Assembly: GCA_025356015.1 (NCBI GenBank)
Contig: JANXYO010000047.1
Coordinates: 1-61,048, forward strand
Reading direction: 5' to 3'
Origin: Spirochaetaceae bacterium
GTDB lineage: Bacteria; Spirochaetota; Spirochaetia; Treponematales; Rectinemataceae
Length of the DNA stretch: 61,048 nucleotides
Of the stretch, positions 35,310-43,415 are shown one piece after another (the first letter of the stretch is position 1; each line of letters opens with the position of its first letter). The notes under the pieces are model-generated. The model searched no databases and was not told where the DNA came from. It saw nothing but the letters and a program-made list of their open reading frames with translations. Position numbers and translations under genes: made by a program.

Positions 35310-36086
35310 ATGGACATCAAGACCCTTCTGGGGCTGTTCGACACCCACGAGCGCATCGGCGCCGACTACCCCCGCTATAGGCGCGAGGTGGCTGGCAGCA
35401 AGGTCAGGATGATCAGCCTCGAGGAGGGCGGGCACCACTACCTCGCCTACTCGAGGCTCACCGAGGACGACGCCGATGCCGCTATAGACGAGGAGCTGCG
35501 CTTTTTCGGCGGCCTGGGCCAAGGCTTCGAGTGGAAGCTCTATTCCCACGACGGGCCGCCAGACCTGAAGCAGCGTCTCGCGGCCAGGGGCTTCTCGGTA
35601 GGCGATGACGAGGCCGTCATGGCCCTCGAGCTCGCGGCCCTCCCGAAGGAGCTCACGGGGGCCCATGGCCACGATGTGCGCAAGGTCGTGGACGAGCAGG
35701 GCATCGCCGACTACGCCCGGCTCAACGCCGAGGCCTGGCCCGACGACGACGAGGCCTGGGCGAACTCCCTCGCCACCACCTTGAGGCAGAAGCTTGAGCG
35801 CATGAGCGCCTGGGTCGCCTATGTCGAGGGGAGGCCCGTCTGTGCCGCGCGCATCGATTTCCCCGGGCATTCCCCCTTCGCGAGCCTCTGGGGCGGGGCG
35901 ACCCTCGAGGGCTTCCGGAAGCGCGGCCTTTACACCGCAGTCCTGGCCGAGAGGGCCCGGGAGGCGATAGCCCGCGGCTACCGCTTCCTCACCATCGACG
36001 CGAGCCCAATGAGCAGACCCATCGTCGAGAGGCATGGCTTCCGCCTCCTCGCGATCTCAAACCCCTGTGACTCTCCCAAGGCCTAG
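35310..36086 (+). CDS. GNAT-family acetyltransferase
   Basis: A 258-residue protein with a GNAT domain in the C-terminal half: AWVAYVEGRPVCAARIDFPG, then the acyl-CoA loop region ATLEGFRKRGLYTAVLAERA and RFLTIDASPMSRPIVERHGF. The N-terminal half (residues 1-125) looks like a degenerate second GNAT copy, as in tandem GNAT proteins. AGGAGAG precedes the ATG. Substrate unknown. Confidence 0.85.
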   Translation: MDIKTLLGLFDTHERIGADYPRYRREVAGSKVRMISLEEGGHHYLAYSRLTEDDADAAIDEELRFFGGLGQGFEWKLYSHDGPPDLKQRLAARGFSVGDDEAVMALELAALPKELTGAHGHDVRKVVDEQGIADYARLNAEAWPDDDEAWANSLATTLRQKLERMSAWVAYVEGRPVCAARIDFPGHSPFASLWGGATLEGFRKRGLYTAVLAERAREAIARGYRFLTIDASPMSRPIVERHGFRLLAISNPCDSPKA

Positions 36087-36125
36087 GAGGTCAAGCAGAG
36101 ACAGGACGCCCTCCCCGGCCAAGCC

Positions 36126-36153
36126 TTGACCCCGCGCCATTTCGCTATAGAAT
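36126..36153 (+). promoter_or_regulatory. promoter of the caspase-like gene
   Basis: TTGACC (36126-36131), 16 bp, TAGAAT (36148-36153). Transcription should start near 36160, which excludes the ATG at 36152 as a start codon. Confidence 0.5.
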
Positions 36154-36178
36154 GCGCACCGAGGCTAGGTCAGCGGAG

Positions 36179-37431
36179 GTGGTAAAAATCAAATCAAAAA
36201 CGGCCCTGCTATCCATCGCGCTCACGGCCGGCCTCTGCCTCCTGCGCGCTCAGCCTGCGGCACCGCAGGACCGCGGTCTGAGCGTGGTGGCGCGCAAGGT
36301 CACCGGCCAGCCTGATTTCGATGTCGGCAAGCAATACGCCGTCGTCATTGGCATCGACAGGTACCAGGAGTGGCCCGGGCTCCGAAGCGCCGTCGCCGAG
36401 GCGAAGAGCATCAGGCGAATCCTGGCCGATCGGTACTACATCGATGAATTCTTCGAGCTCTATGACAGGGACGCGAGCGCAGCCAATATCAGGAGGCTCT
36501 TCGTCGAGACCCTTCCCAGGAAGCTGGGGGTCCACGATTCCCTTCTCGTGTTCTACGCAGGGCATGGACAGCTCGACGCCTCGAAGACCGGTTTCTGGAT
36601 CGCCTGCGACGGCTCGAAGGACGCCTTCAGCCAATCGGGCTGGATCCCAACGCCCAGCTTCGCAACATGCTCGCCCAGCTCAAGGCCCAGCGCATACTCG
36701 TCCTCGCCGACGCCTGTTTCGCTGGCGACTTCCTCAACGTCAGCCGCGGCGCCCAGCCCACAGTGGACTCGGCCTATTCCCGTCGGGCCCTCCAGCTCAC
36801 CGCCCGGCAGGTCCTGAGCTGGGGCGCCTCCGAGACCGTGCCCGACAAGAGTGAGTTCGGCCGCCAGCTCATCTCGCTGCTCGAGCGCAACACCGAGGCC
36901 CTCCTCGACCCCATCGGGATGTACGACCGCATACGCCTCGGCGTCACCCAGACCCAGCCCCTCCTGGGCAGCCTGCCAGGCAACGAGCAGGGCGCGAGCT
37001 TTGTCCTCTTCCTCAAGCCGAGCGCCACCTCGTCTGCAGGGGCCGCGGGGCCCGCAGCCCCTGCCGCGCCTCCCGCCGCTCCGGCCCCCATCGCCGCGCC
37101 GACCATGACGGTGATCCGCTCCTACGGCAGCCTCCTCGTGTCCTCGGCCTCACTGGGTTCGCTCTTCCTTGACGGCAAGGCGATGGGTGAGCTGCCGGCC
37201 GGGGCCGAAGCGCGGCTCGACAACATCGAGGTCGGCGAGAGGACCCTCGAGATCCGCTATGCCAACGGCGAAAACGACCAGCTCAACGCCGTGCTCGATG
37301 AGAAGGTCTGCACCGCGATCTGGGCGGGCCTGCGGGACATCGGCCTTGGGACCCGGAGCCCCGAGGAGGTCGCCGCCGCGGTGCAGACTGCCTTCGACAA
37401 GGGGAAGGCGGGAAATTGGGCCCGGCCCTGA
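36179..37431 (+). pseudogene. exported caspase-like (peptidase C14) protein, frameshifted
   Basis: The first frame encodes a signal peptide (LLSIALTAGLCLLRAQ), a caspase p20 start (YAVVIGIDRYQEWPGLRSAV) and the catalytic His (LLVFYAGHGQLDAS). Near 36646-36649 it leaves the family: after SQSGWIP the protein continues in the -1 frame as NAQLRNMLAQLKAQRI, then LVLADACFAGDFL with the catalytic Cys, and GSFVLFLKP-like p20 end. A C-terminal Ala/Pro linker and a PEGA-like domain (GSLFLDGKAMGELPAGAEA) follow, ending at 37431. One missing base explains the break. The start is uncertain: GTG 36179 is used because the promoter excludes ATG 36152. Intact, it would be a secreted cysteine protease of the metacaspase/caspase type. 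Confidence 0.8.
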
Positions 37432-37526
37432 AGACGGCTCGAGCCGCATGTCGACCAGGTCCACAGGCCCAGGTGCCCCGCCGCCGAGACTCCGTCCACT
37501 TCATGAGCCAAGCCCTTCCTCCCCTC

Positions 37527-38087
37527 CTATCTCGCGCCTGCCCGGCCCTGGGTCCACTCCTCCCTGATGAGGGACCAGAGGTAGCAGTCCTGGAACTTCC
37601 CGTCGGCGACGAAGCTCTTGCGGGCCAGACCTTCCTTGGTGAAGCCGAACCTTAGCGCGATGGCCTGGCTCCTCTCGTTGCGCACATCGCACCAGAGGGC
37701 CAGCCTCTCGAGGGCGTACTCCCAGAAGACATGGTCGATGAGGAGGCCGCAGGCCTCGCTCACGAGGCCCCTGCCCTCGTAGTCCTGGTCGATGCAGTAG
37801 GAGATCTCCCCCGCGCGGAAGTCCTCGTCCATGTCCCTGACGCTCACGACCCCGACGATCCGCTTGCCGTCCCAGAGCCCCCAGGAGCAGAAGCTGCCGT
37901 GGGCCATGGCCTCGAGGCCCCTCACGATGAAGGACTCGGTATCCTTCTCGCTCCGGAGCTTCTCGATAAAGCGCAGGATGCCGCGGTAGTGCTCCCTGTT
38001 CTTTTCGAGGAAGGCGAAGAAGGCCGCGGCGTGGCGCTTCTCGATGAGGGCGAGGTGGCAGTTGTGTTTGAGTGGATAGGACAACAT
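37527..38087 (-). CDS. GNAT acetyltransferase, RimJ/RimL (ribosomal-protein-like) type
   Basis: A 186-residue protein of normal RimL length. It has the opening ALIEKRHAAAFFAFLEKN, the strand GLWDGKRIVGVVSVRDMDED, the CoA loop IDQDYEGRGLVSEACGLLID and the closing LRFGFTKEGLARKSFVADGK. AGGAG precedes the ATG at 38087. It is intact, unlike the two genes just upstream in the same direction. Confidence 0.9.
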   Translation of the reverse strand: MLSYPLKHNCHLALIEKRHAAAFFAFLEKNREHYRGILRFIEKLRSEKDTESFIVRGLEAMAHGSFCSWGLWDGKRIVGVVSVRDMDEDFRAGEISYCIDQDYEGRGLVSEACGLLIDHVFWEYALERLALWCDVRNERSQAIALRFGFTKEGLARKSFVADGKFQDCYLWSLIREEWTQGRAGAR

Positions 38088-38096
38088 CGCTGGCTC

Positions 38097-38369
38097 CTAG
38101 ATGCTTAGTGTCATGCCCGTGCTGATCTTCGCCAGTCTCCCCTTGAGGATCCCGGCGAGGATATGCAAGGCATAGTCTCCTGTGCAGTGGCCGGTGTGGA
38201 AGGAGATTGCGCTGGCGGCCATGAAGCTGCCCCTGGCCAGGTGATTCCTCGGGCCGAAATCATAGAGCATCTTCTGCGAACCGAAATCGATCATGAGGGA
38301 CAGCCCGTGCTTGCCGGGAAATCCTTCAAGGGTGCTGGAATTCTCAAGGATGATCCGTACACTCAGCAT
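38097..38369 (-). pseudogene. metallo-hydrolase (COG1237-like) with internal deletion
   Basis: A 90-residue frame that starts VRIILENSSTLEGFPGKHG, LSLMIDFGSQKMLYDFGPRN as in the MBL-fold group related to methanopterin-precursor synthases, then jumps to FHTGHCTGDYALHILAGILK and LAKISTGMTLSI, the C-terminal end of that fold. About 130-170 central residues are missing, including the HxHxDH metal site. The frame is preserved and GGAGG precedes the ATG, so a stub could be translated, but it cannot be a working hydrolase. Confidence 0.7.
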
Positions 38370-38382
38370 CGTCCCTCCCCTC

Positions 38383-38800
38383 CTATGCCTTCCGCGCCTC
38401 GACTATCAGCCTGTCCTCGTATCTGTCCAGGAGCCTGTGGACCTTGATCCCCGAGAATCCGATCCGCCCCAGACAGCCGATGACGTCGGCGATGTCGTGG
38501 CGGTGGAAGTGCACGTTGTTCGTCAGCTTCGCCTTCTCGAGGAGGTCCTTGTTCTCCATGTAGAAGACCAGCTTTCCTCCGTCCTTGAGGCTTGACCATA
38601 TCCTCGAGAAGGGCGTTCCTGAACTTGCGCAGGGCCCTCGCGTACATGAGGCTCGAGTAGTCGATGCCGACGTAGCCGATGTCGTACTTCCCCAGGAAAT
38701 AGGCGATCCCGAAGCCGGGGCCGAAGCCGATCTCAAGCCTGGACACGAAGACCCCAAGCAAGCCCGAGGGTTTCCTGAGCTGGGATGCGAGCATGTTCAC
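38383..38800 (-). pseudogene. SAM-dependent methyltransferase with deletions and frameshift
   Basis: Starting at GTG 38800, the first frame reads MLASQLRKPSGLLGVFVSR, then jumps to the SAM motif LEIGFGPGFGIAYFLGK and YVGIDYSSLMYARALRKFRN. Near 38590-38600 the family sequence moves to another frame: SLKDGGKLVFYMENKDLLEK, then IGFSGIKVHRLLDRYEDRL and IVEARKA. Compared with class I methyltransferases, about 20 residues are missing before the SAM motif and about 45 after it. The start overlaps the stop of the upstream membrane protein (GTGA), a relic of an operon. Confidence 0.72.
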
Positions 38801-39237
38801 AATGCTTTTCCTCCGTCCCGCAGACGTCTCAGCAGGGGGAAAGGGAACCTGTCCTCCTTCCCCAGCACAAGGATGGAACAGAATCCCAGCACCATGCCGC
38901 AGACCAGGATGGCCAGCTGCATGGGATTGACTGTCTCCATGATGAAGCATTGGATGAGGATCCAGCAGATGGTGACGGAGGCCATGATGATTGCCGAATA
39001 GGGGTAGAGCCTTGCCCTCGCGATCGCGAGGACCGCCGAGGCGATGTTCCCCAGCCCGATCACGATGAACAGGAACAGGCCGGGGATCAGGAAGTCCTCG
39101 AAGGGTCCCCTCCTGAGCGCTTCGGGGGAGATACCGAAGGGCTTATGCGGATTCGAGACGGCCGCATAGCCGCCCGCGACAGCATTCAGCCCGACCAGTA
39201 CCTGCACAGCGATGATCAGTATGTATATTGCTCTCAC
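38797..39237 (-). CDS. four-TM membrane protein of unknown function
   Basis: A 146-residue protein with four hydrophobic segments (about 3-22, 50-72, 78-97, 103-125). A loop holds GYAAVSNPHKPFGISPEALR between TM1 and TM2. I recognise no family with certainty. The GTG at 39237 is chosen because GGAGG lies five bases upstream; the same frame runs further up to 39393 without family-like sequence. The 3' end overlaps the start of the broken methyltransferase gene. Confidence 0.65.
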   Translation of the reverse strand: MRAIYILIIAVQVLVGLNAVAGGYAAVSNPHKPFGISPEALRRGPFEDFLIPGLFLFIVIGLGNIASAVLAIARARLYPYSAIIMASVTICWILIQCFIMETVNPMQLAILVCGMVLGFCSILVLGKEDRFPFPLLRRLRDGGKAL

Positions 39238-39389
39238 CCAGGCCTCCTCCCGGATCGCGCGCCTACTGCGAGGGATGGACGATACCCAGGTTCCGGCGCG
39301 GATGCGGTAGTAGCCTATCTGAACCCTGGCCTGGCCGGCAATGTCCACGGGGCTCCAGCCCGATGCAGTCCTTGAGAATCGCACGCGTC

Positions 39390-40448
39390 TCACCGGACAG
39401 CCGGGAAGGCCCGAAGGACATCCTCGCTGAAGTAGGGTTCCTGGTTCGACCAGAAGATGTAGCTGACGTGGAGGAAGCCCTTCGCGAAGGCGTGCAGGGC
39501 AGGCACGAGGTTCTCCCGCCTCTTCTCGACGCTGGCCGTCCCCGTCTCTCCGATATAGTTCCCGTCCTGGACCGCGATGCCCAGGGGGACGGTGAAGCTC
39601 CCCTCGTGCATCATGGCTATCGTGTGGTTGAGCTGGGCCTTCCTCGTGAAGATCAGGTCGGGGCCGCCAAGCCCGACGCCTATCCTCTCCCCGTACTCAT
39701 AGACCGAGCGGAGATAGCCCTTGTCGTCCCAGGGCAGCCACTCCTCGCTCATGAAATTGGCGTACTGCATCGTCACCGAGCTCGGGAAGGCCCGCTTCAT
39801 CGCCAGCATGTTCGCCTTCACCGCTGCCGCGTAGACAGGGCCGCTGAACGAGGGATCGTCCTTGGCGCTCACCCCGATGGCGGTCTCCTGGAGGTTTATG
39901 CCCTCTATCTTCCCATCAAGCTCTCGTCCCATGGCCTCCAAAAGTAATGCGAAACGCTCCCTGACCCTGGGACTCCAGCGCTTGGCCACCCAGCCCTCGG
40001 GCTTGCCGTCATCGCCGCGCTGATAGACAGCGCCCCCGTCATAGTCCCTGGACATGAGATAGGCCGGGACCGGGTTGAAGCTCGGATCGAAGCTGGCGTC
40101 CTGAAGCTGGACGAAGAGGCGCTTGTGCCTTGCCTTGAGGAACTCGTAGTCATCACGGATCATAGAGAAGTCGTAGCTGCCCCTCTCGGGCTCGACGAGG
40201 GCCCAGGGATACATGATCTGGGCCCCCGCAAAGCTCGGGTTGTCCAAAAAGGCATTGCCGCGCATCGCGGCGCGGTCCCTCGCGAAGTAGACGAAGTTCG
40301 AGATCCCGTCCACGGGGATCGGAGACTGGGCGCCAAGATAGGCCTTGTAGGCCTCGGCATGGCGCTCGGCCGGGTTCTTCCAGTCCTCGCACCAGAGCGA
40401 GCCCGCGCAGGCCAGTGCCAGGAGGATCAGCAGGCCTCTCCTTCTCAT
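39390..40448 (-). CDS. secreted glycoside-hydrolase-like protein
   Basis: A 352-residue protein with a signal peptide (MRRRGLLILLALACAGSLWC). Sequence features suit a TIM-barrel glycosidase: MYPWALVEPERGSYDFSMIR resembles the second-strand region of GH42/GH-A-type enzymes, KIEGINLQETAIGV has an acidic residue at a strand end, and FLHVSYIFWSNQEPYFSEDV closes the barrel. I cannot assign a GH family or substrate. GAGGAG precedes the ATG at 40448. A cysteine after the signal (SLWCED) could make it a lipoprotein. Confidence 0.75.
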   Translation of the reverse strand: MRRRGLLILLALACAGSLWCEDWKNPAERHAEAYKAYLGAQSPIPVDGISNFVYFARDRAAMRGNAFLDNPSFAGAQIMYPWALVEPERGSYDFSMIRDDYEFLKARHKRLFVQLQDASFDPSFNPVPAYLMSRDYDGGAVYQRGDDGKPEGWVAKRWSPRVRERFALLLEAMGRELDGKIEGINLQETAIGVSAKDDPSFSGPVYAAAVKANMLAMKRAFPSSVTMQYANFMSEEWLPWDDKGYLRSVYEYGERIGVGLGGPDLIFTRKAQLNHTIAMMHEGSFTVPLGIAVQDGNYIGETGTASVEKRRENLVPALHAFAKGFLHVSYIFWSNQEPYFSEDVLRAFPAVR

Positions 40449-40467
40449 GCTTCGCTCCTCGGCACTG

Positions 40468-41262
40468 CTAGCTCCCATCGTGGAGCAGAGCATCGATCTT
40501 TGCTTCGATTTCCCAGACCTCGTCCCCGAAGTTGCTCACGACGGTGATCGTCTGTCCGGCCACTTCGTCATGGCTGGAGATGAAGCTCACGCCGGGGTCG
40601 GAGCCCTGGAAAAAGGGAACGAGCCTGTCGCGCCTCGACCTGAACCATGACCCGTATCCGTAGCTCCCCCACTTCCCCTTCACCTGCTCTCTGAGCATCT
40701 GCTGCCGGGACTCAGGACCCAGGAGCTTCCCATCCATGAGGGCCCTCCACAGACGCCTCACGTCCCCGACGGTCGTGAAGGCCCCTCCAGCCCCCGAGCC
40801 CTTGGCGTCGACGCTGTAGATGTTCGTGTAGTACTCCCCCGTCGCCTTGTCCAGGATATAGGCCGAGGCGCAGCCTTCCGGCAAGTGGTCAAGCTCATAG
40901 TAGCCCGTCCTCTCCATTCCCGCTGGCGCGAAGACCTTCTCTTGAAGGTAGCAGTCAAAGGGAAGGCCGCTGACAGCCTCGATGGCCAGGCCGAGGAGGA
41001 CATAGCCGCTGTTGTTGTACTGGAACCTTTCCCCCGGGGGATACATCATCGGCTTGTCGAGGAACAGGGGCAGCAGGTCGCAGAACCTGCGGATCCTGTA
41101 GTTTGGAAGTTCGACCCAGAGCTCCGCGTACTCCGTCATCACCGACTCGTCAAAGTAATCGGGCACCCCCGAGGTGTGGGTCAGGAGCTGGCGGACCGTG
41201 ACGCGCGGTATTTTCTCACTTAATTCTCTGTGGTCTTCATATGGGCGGCGTCGTTCTAACAT
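40468..41262 (-). pseudogene. beta-lactamase/serine hydrolase (class C-like), 5'-truncated at attC-like site
   Basis: From EKIPRVTVRQLLTHTSGVPD onward the protein follows class C serine hydrolases: PPGERFQYNNSGYVLLGLAI (Tyr-x-Asn), ASAYILDKATGEYYT, GSGAGGAFTTVGDVRRLWRA, and ends YGSWFR...TITVVSNFGDEVWEI. The N-terminal part of about 60 residues with the catalytic Ser-x-x-Lys is missing. The frame before it (MLERRRPYEDHRELS) is read from the edge of the attC-like stem-loop. Without the nucleophile it should be inactive. Confidence 0.75.
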
Positions 41263-41362
41263 GCGGTTACCCTGCGACGCGAGCCTGGCGTGGTTCGTGC
41301 CGTTATCTTGCCTAGCACGAACCATGACAGGCCGCGGAGTCTGGTTGAACCGCGCGTTAGGA
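41254..41362. other. attC-like integron recombination site (imperfect stem-loop)
   Basis: A roughly 109-bp imperfect palindrome. The ends are CTAAC (41256-41260) and GTTAG (41356-41360), matching attC core boxes of type YYYAAC/GTTRRR. Then GCGGTT (41263-41268) pairs with AACCGC (41348-41353), GCCTG (41283-41287) with CAGGC (41328-41332), and TGGTTCGTGC (41291-41300) exactly with GCACGAACCA (41315-41324) around a 14-nt loop. Unpaired bases between the boxes are also attC-like. No integrase or second site is visible, and the last core base is A rather than Y, so this is a candidate only. Confidence 0.6.
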
Positions 41363-41635
41363 CTCATCCTAACGGGTGATTATGCCGTTGCGCCTAAACT
41401 CCCACCGCAATCCAGGTTCTCCCACCCCCAGTATACCCACCCCTAGCCCGCATCGAAACCCCGGACGCTGGCCCTACCTGACCACATCCCTCATCCACTC
41501 GCCTCGGCCTTCCAACTTCCCCGATCCTCCAATCCTTCCAATATATTAATCTTCTTTAACCGGCCATTTTCCGCTTGCCCATTTCTCCGCATAGGTGCAA
41601 AAATACTAACCATCATCTCTCAAAGGAGGCCAACG
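41363..41635. other. gene-free stretch between the attC-like site and the next gene
   Basis: No coding sequence is supported here. CCTAAC at 41368-41373 directly repeats the attC core motif without a partner. The stretch becomes AT-rich near 41540-41575 and again at 41600-41620, which probably holds the promoter of the gene at 41636; no convincing -35/-10 pair could be fixed. Confidence 0.5.
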
Positions 41636-42106
41636 ATGGCGCAACGCAATGCGATCTCAGTCAAGATCCCGGACACGGACATGGCGGATATCCGCAATGC
41701 CCTCGGGATCCTTCAGGACAAGCTGGCGCCCCATCTCGCCAGCCTGAGCGCTCAGGACAGGATGGAGCTGCCCAAGATGGGGGACAAGACTGTGGCTTTC
41801 GTGCGCAAGACCTACGAGTACGGGAGGAAGCACAAGGAGCTTGCCCCCGCCTTCCTGGACATGGAGGAGCTGGGAGTAGATCTCGCCGCCGTCGACTTCT
41901 TCCGCGACATCTCCCAGATCCTCGCGCCGATCAGCTCGGCCGTCGATGACAGCCTCACACTTTCGGGTAGCGAGGCCTACCAGGGCGCGCTACTCATCTA
42001 CGGGGGAATCAAGGCGGCAGCGAGGGCCAAGCATCCCAACGCCATCGCGATCTACGACGAGCTTTCGACCCGCTTCCCCGGGGCTCCGAAGAAGAAGAAG
42101 GCATAG
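41636..42106 (+). CDS. conserved hypothetical protein, mainly helical
   Basis: A 156-residue soluble protein. AAAGGAGG sits ahead of the ATG. It reads as an all-helical fold: ISVKIPDTDMADIRNALGIL, LPKMGDKTVAFVRKTYEYG, SSAVDDSLTLSGSEAYQGAL, and a C-terminal Lys tail. It resembles widespread uncharacterised proteins of about 150 residues from Bacteroidetes and others with a conserved ELPKMGDKTVAFV segment, as I remember them. Function unknown. Confidence 0.82.
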   Translation: MAQRNAISVKIPDTDMADIRNALGILQDKLAPHLASLSAQDRMELPKMGDKTVAFVRKTYEYGRKHKELAPAFLDMEELGVDLAAVDFFRDISQILAPISSAVDDSLTLSGSEAYQGALLIYGGIKAAARAKHPNAIAIYDELSTRFPGAPKKKKA

Positions 42107-42208
42107 GCGTCTCGCAGTGGTCCGGCCCCGGCATCCGAAGAGAGCATCACGGAGGCGCTCGGGGCCAGGCCCCAGGCGCAAGCCTCGCAAGTGGTAGCTC
42201 ACATCTCA

Positions 42209-42480
42209 CAATTGGGAGGTCGGGGGCCGCAATTGGAGAGTCGAAGCTCCCAATTAGAGGGGCCGAGATCCTAATTGGCAGGTCACGGGCACCTAGCTTG
42301 AAGGTCAAAGCTCCTAATTGGGGGGTCTGAGCTCCGGCCTCGGAGGTCAGAGCTCCCAAGCCGGGGGTATGGAAATCAAAATTGGTGGCTCCGACCTGGA
42401 AATTGGAGGGTGCCGAGCCAGCAATTGCGAGCTGCGAGCTTCAATCAGCTAGTCCCGAGCTCGGGAGGCAGGAGCCTAGG
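42209..42480. repeat. degenerate 21-bp tandem repeat, about 12-13 units
   Basis: Units of 21-22 bp begin CAATTGGGAGGTC and end GAGCTCC, with AATTG and GAGCTC as recurrent palindromic cores. Early copies (for example 42209, 42230, 42251, 42272, 42294, 42315) are clearer; later ones are more degraded. With a 21-bp period one minus-strand frame reads a heptad such as LGALTFK, but it has stops nearby and no start signal. There are no spacers of unique sequence, so it is not a CRISPR. The whole 394-bp gap 42107-42500 holds no supported gene. Confidence 0.8.
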
Positions 42481-42500
42481 GCCGCCCGCCGCGGCCCCCT

Positions 42501-43415
42501 TTAGATCCTTCCGCCCTCGACTGCCTCAACGAACTCAAGGATACCCCGGAAATAGGCCTCCTGGTCGTCCCACATGGCGAGGTGGGATCCCTCGGGGCAG
42601 TGGTGGTAGCACCCCCTCTTGAGGCAGGCGGCCATCGCCCTGAGGTGGGCGGGATCCATGGTGTCATGGCTCGCGCCGATGACGAGGGCAGGGACCTTGA
42701 TCCGCTCAAGATCGGCGAAGCGGTCCCAGCCAAGAAGCTTGCCGCTTGCCCCCAGCTCGCTCGGGCCCTGCATGGGAAGGTAGATCTTGCGGTTCTCCCT
42801 GGCGAAGGAAAGCCTTACCGGCTCGGGCCAGTCGGCCTCGGCCATGCGAAGGACATGGTGGCTGTAGAAGTGGGGAACAAGGAGCTCCATGTAGCGCGGC
42901 TCCTCGGTCCGGCCCTCGGCCTCGAGCTGCCTGATCTCACTCATGGCAGCCTGGTCCATCTGGGGGGCGAGGACGGTCTCGGCGTAGACGTTGTAGGCCG
43001 CGATGCTCGCCATCATGTTCGACACGATGAGGGCCTTGAGACTGTCCTGGTGGGCCAGGGCGTACTCGATGGCGAGGATGCCTCCCCAAGAGTGGCCGTA
43101 GAGGTAGAAGTTGTCCCGGTCAAGGCCGAGGGCCGCCCTCACCTGCTCGACCTCGTCGACAAAACGGTCAACTTCCCAGAGTCCCGGCTCGTCGGGGCTG
43201 TCGCTGAAACCTGAGCCGAGCTGGTCGTAGTAGTAGCACTCGATCCCCGCGCCGGGGAGGAAGGCCTCGAAGGCCTCGAGGTAGTCGTGGGTCGAGCCCG
43301 GGCCTCCGTGTAGCAGGAGGAGCTTCACCTTCGGGTTGTCACCCGAGCGCCTGGTCCAGACCTTGAAGGTTCCGAGGGGTGTGCGCACGCTAATAAGCCT
43401 GCCTGCCTCAGACAT
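42501..43415 (-). CDS. proline iminopeptidase-like alpha/beta hydrolase
   Basis: A 304-residue protein. LLLLHGGPGSTHDYLEAF is the oxyanion HGGPG motif, DQLGSGFSDSPDEPGLW the family loop, FYLYGHSWGGILAIEYAL the nucleophile elbow (Ser in GHSWGG), ASHDTMDPAHLRAM the acid Asp and PEGSHLAMWDD the His. This is a full S33 peptidase set, releasing N-terminal proline or acting on related amides. It begins right after the stop of the upstream acetyltransferase gene and is probably co-transcribed. Confidence 0.93.
   Translation of the reverse strand: MSEAGRLISVRTPLGTFKVWTRRSGDNPKVKLLLLHGGPGSTHDYLEAFEAFLPGAGIECYYYDQLGSGFSDSPDEPGLWEVDRFVDEVEQVRAALGLDRDNFYLYGHSWGGILAIEYALAHQDSLKALIVSNMMASIAAYNVYAETVLAPQMDQAAMSEIRQLEAEGRTEEPRYMELLVPHFYSHHVLRMAEADWPEPVRLSFARENRKIYLPMQGPSELGASGKLLGWDRFADLERIKVPALVIGASHDTMDPAHLRAMAACLKRGCYHHCPEGSHLAMWDDQEAYFRGILEFVEAVEGGRI

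Noticed and set aside
34350-36035. A 561-codon minus-strand frame covering DUF3795 and more
   Set aside because: Only the last 143 codons resemble a protein family and have a ribosome site. The rest lies opposite the ICMT-like and GNAT genes on the plus strand.
36640-36660. Programmed -1 frameshift in the caspase-like gene
   Set aside because: The zero-frame sequence GG ATC CCA ACG has no X XXY YYZ slippery heptamer and I see no strong stem directly after it; a mutation or sequencing error is simpler.
38290-38369. Short metallo-hydrolase frame as a complete small protein
   Set aside because: Both ends match one larger fold and the metal-binding centre is absent, so it is described as a deletion remnant.
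42209-42480. CRISPR array
   Set aside because: The 21-bp units are directly joined, degenerate and have no unique spacers; no cas genes are nearby.
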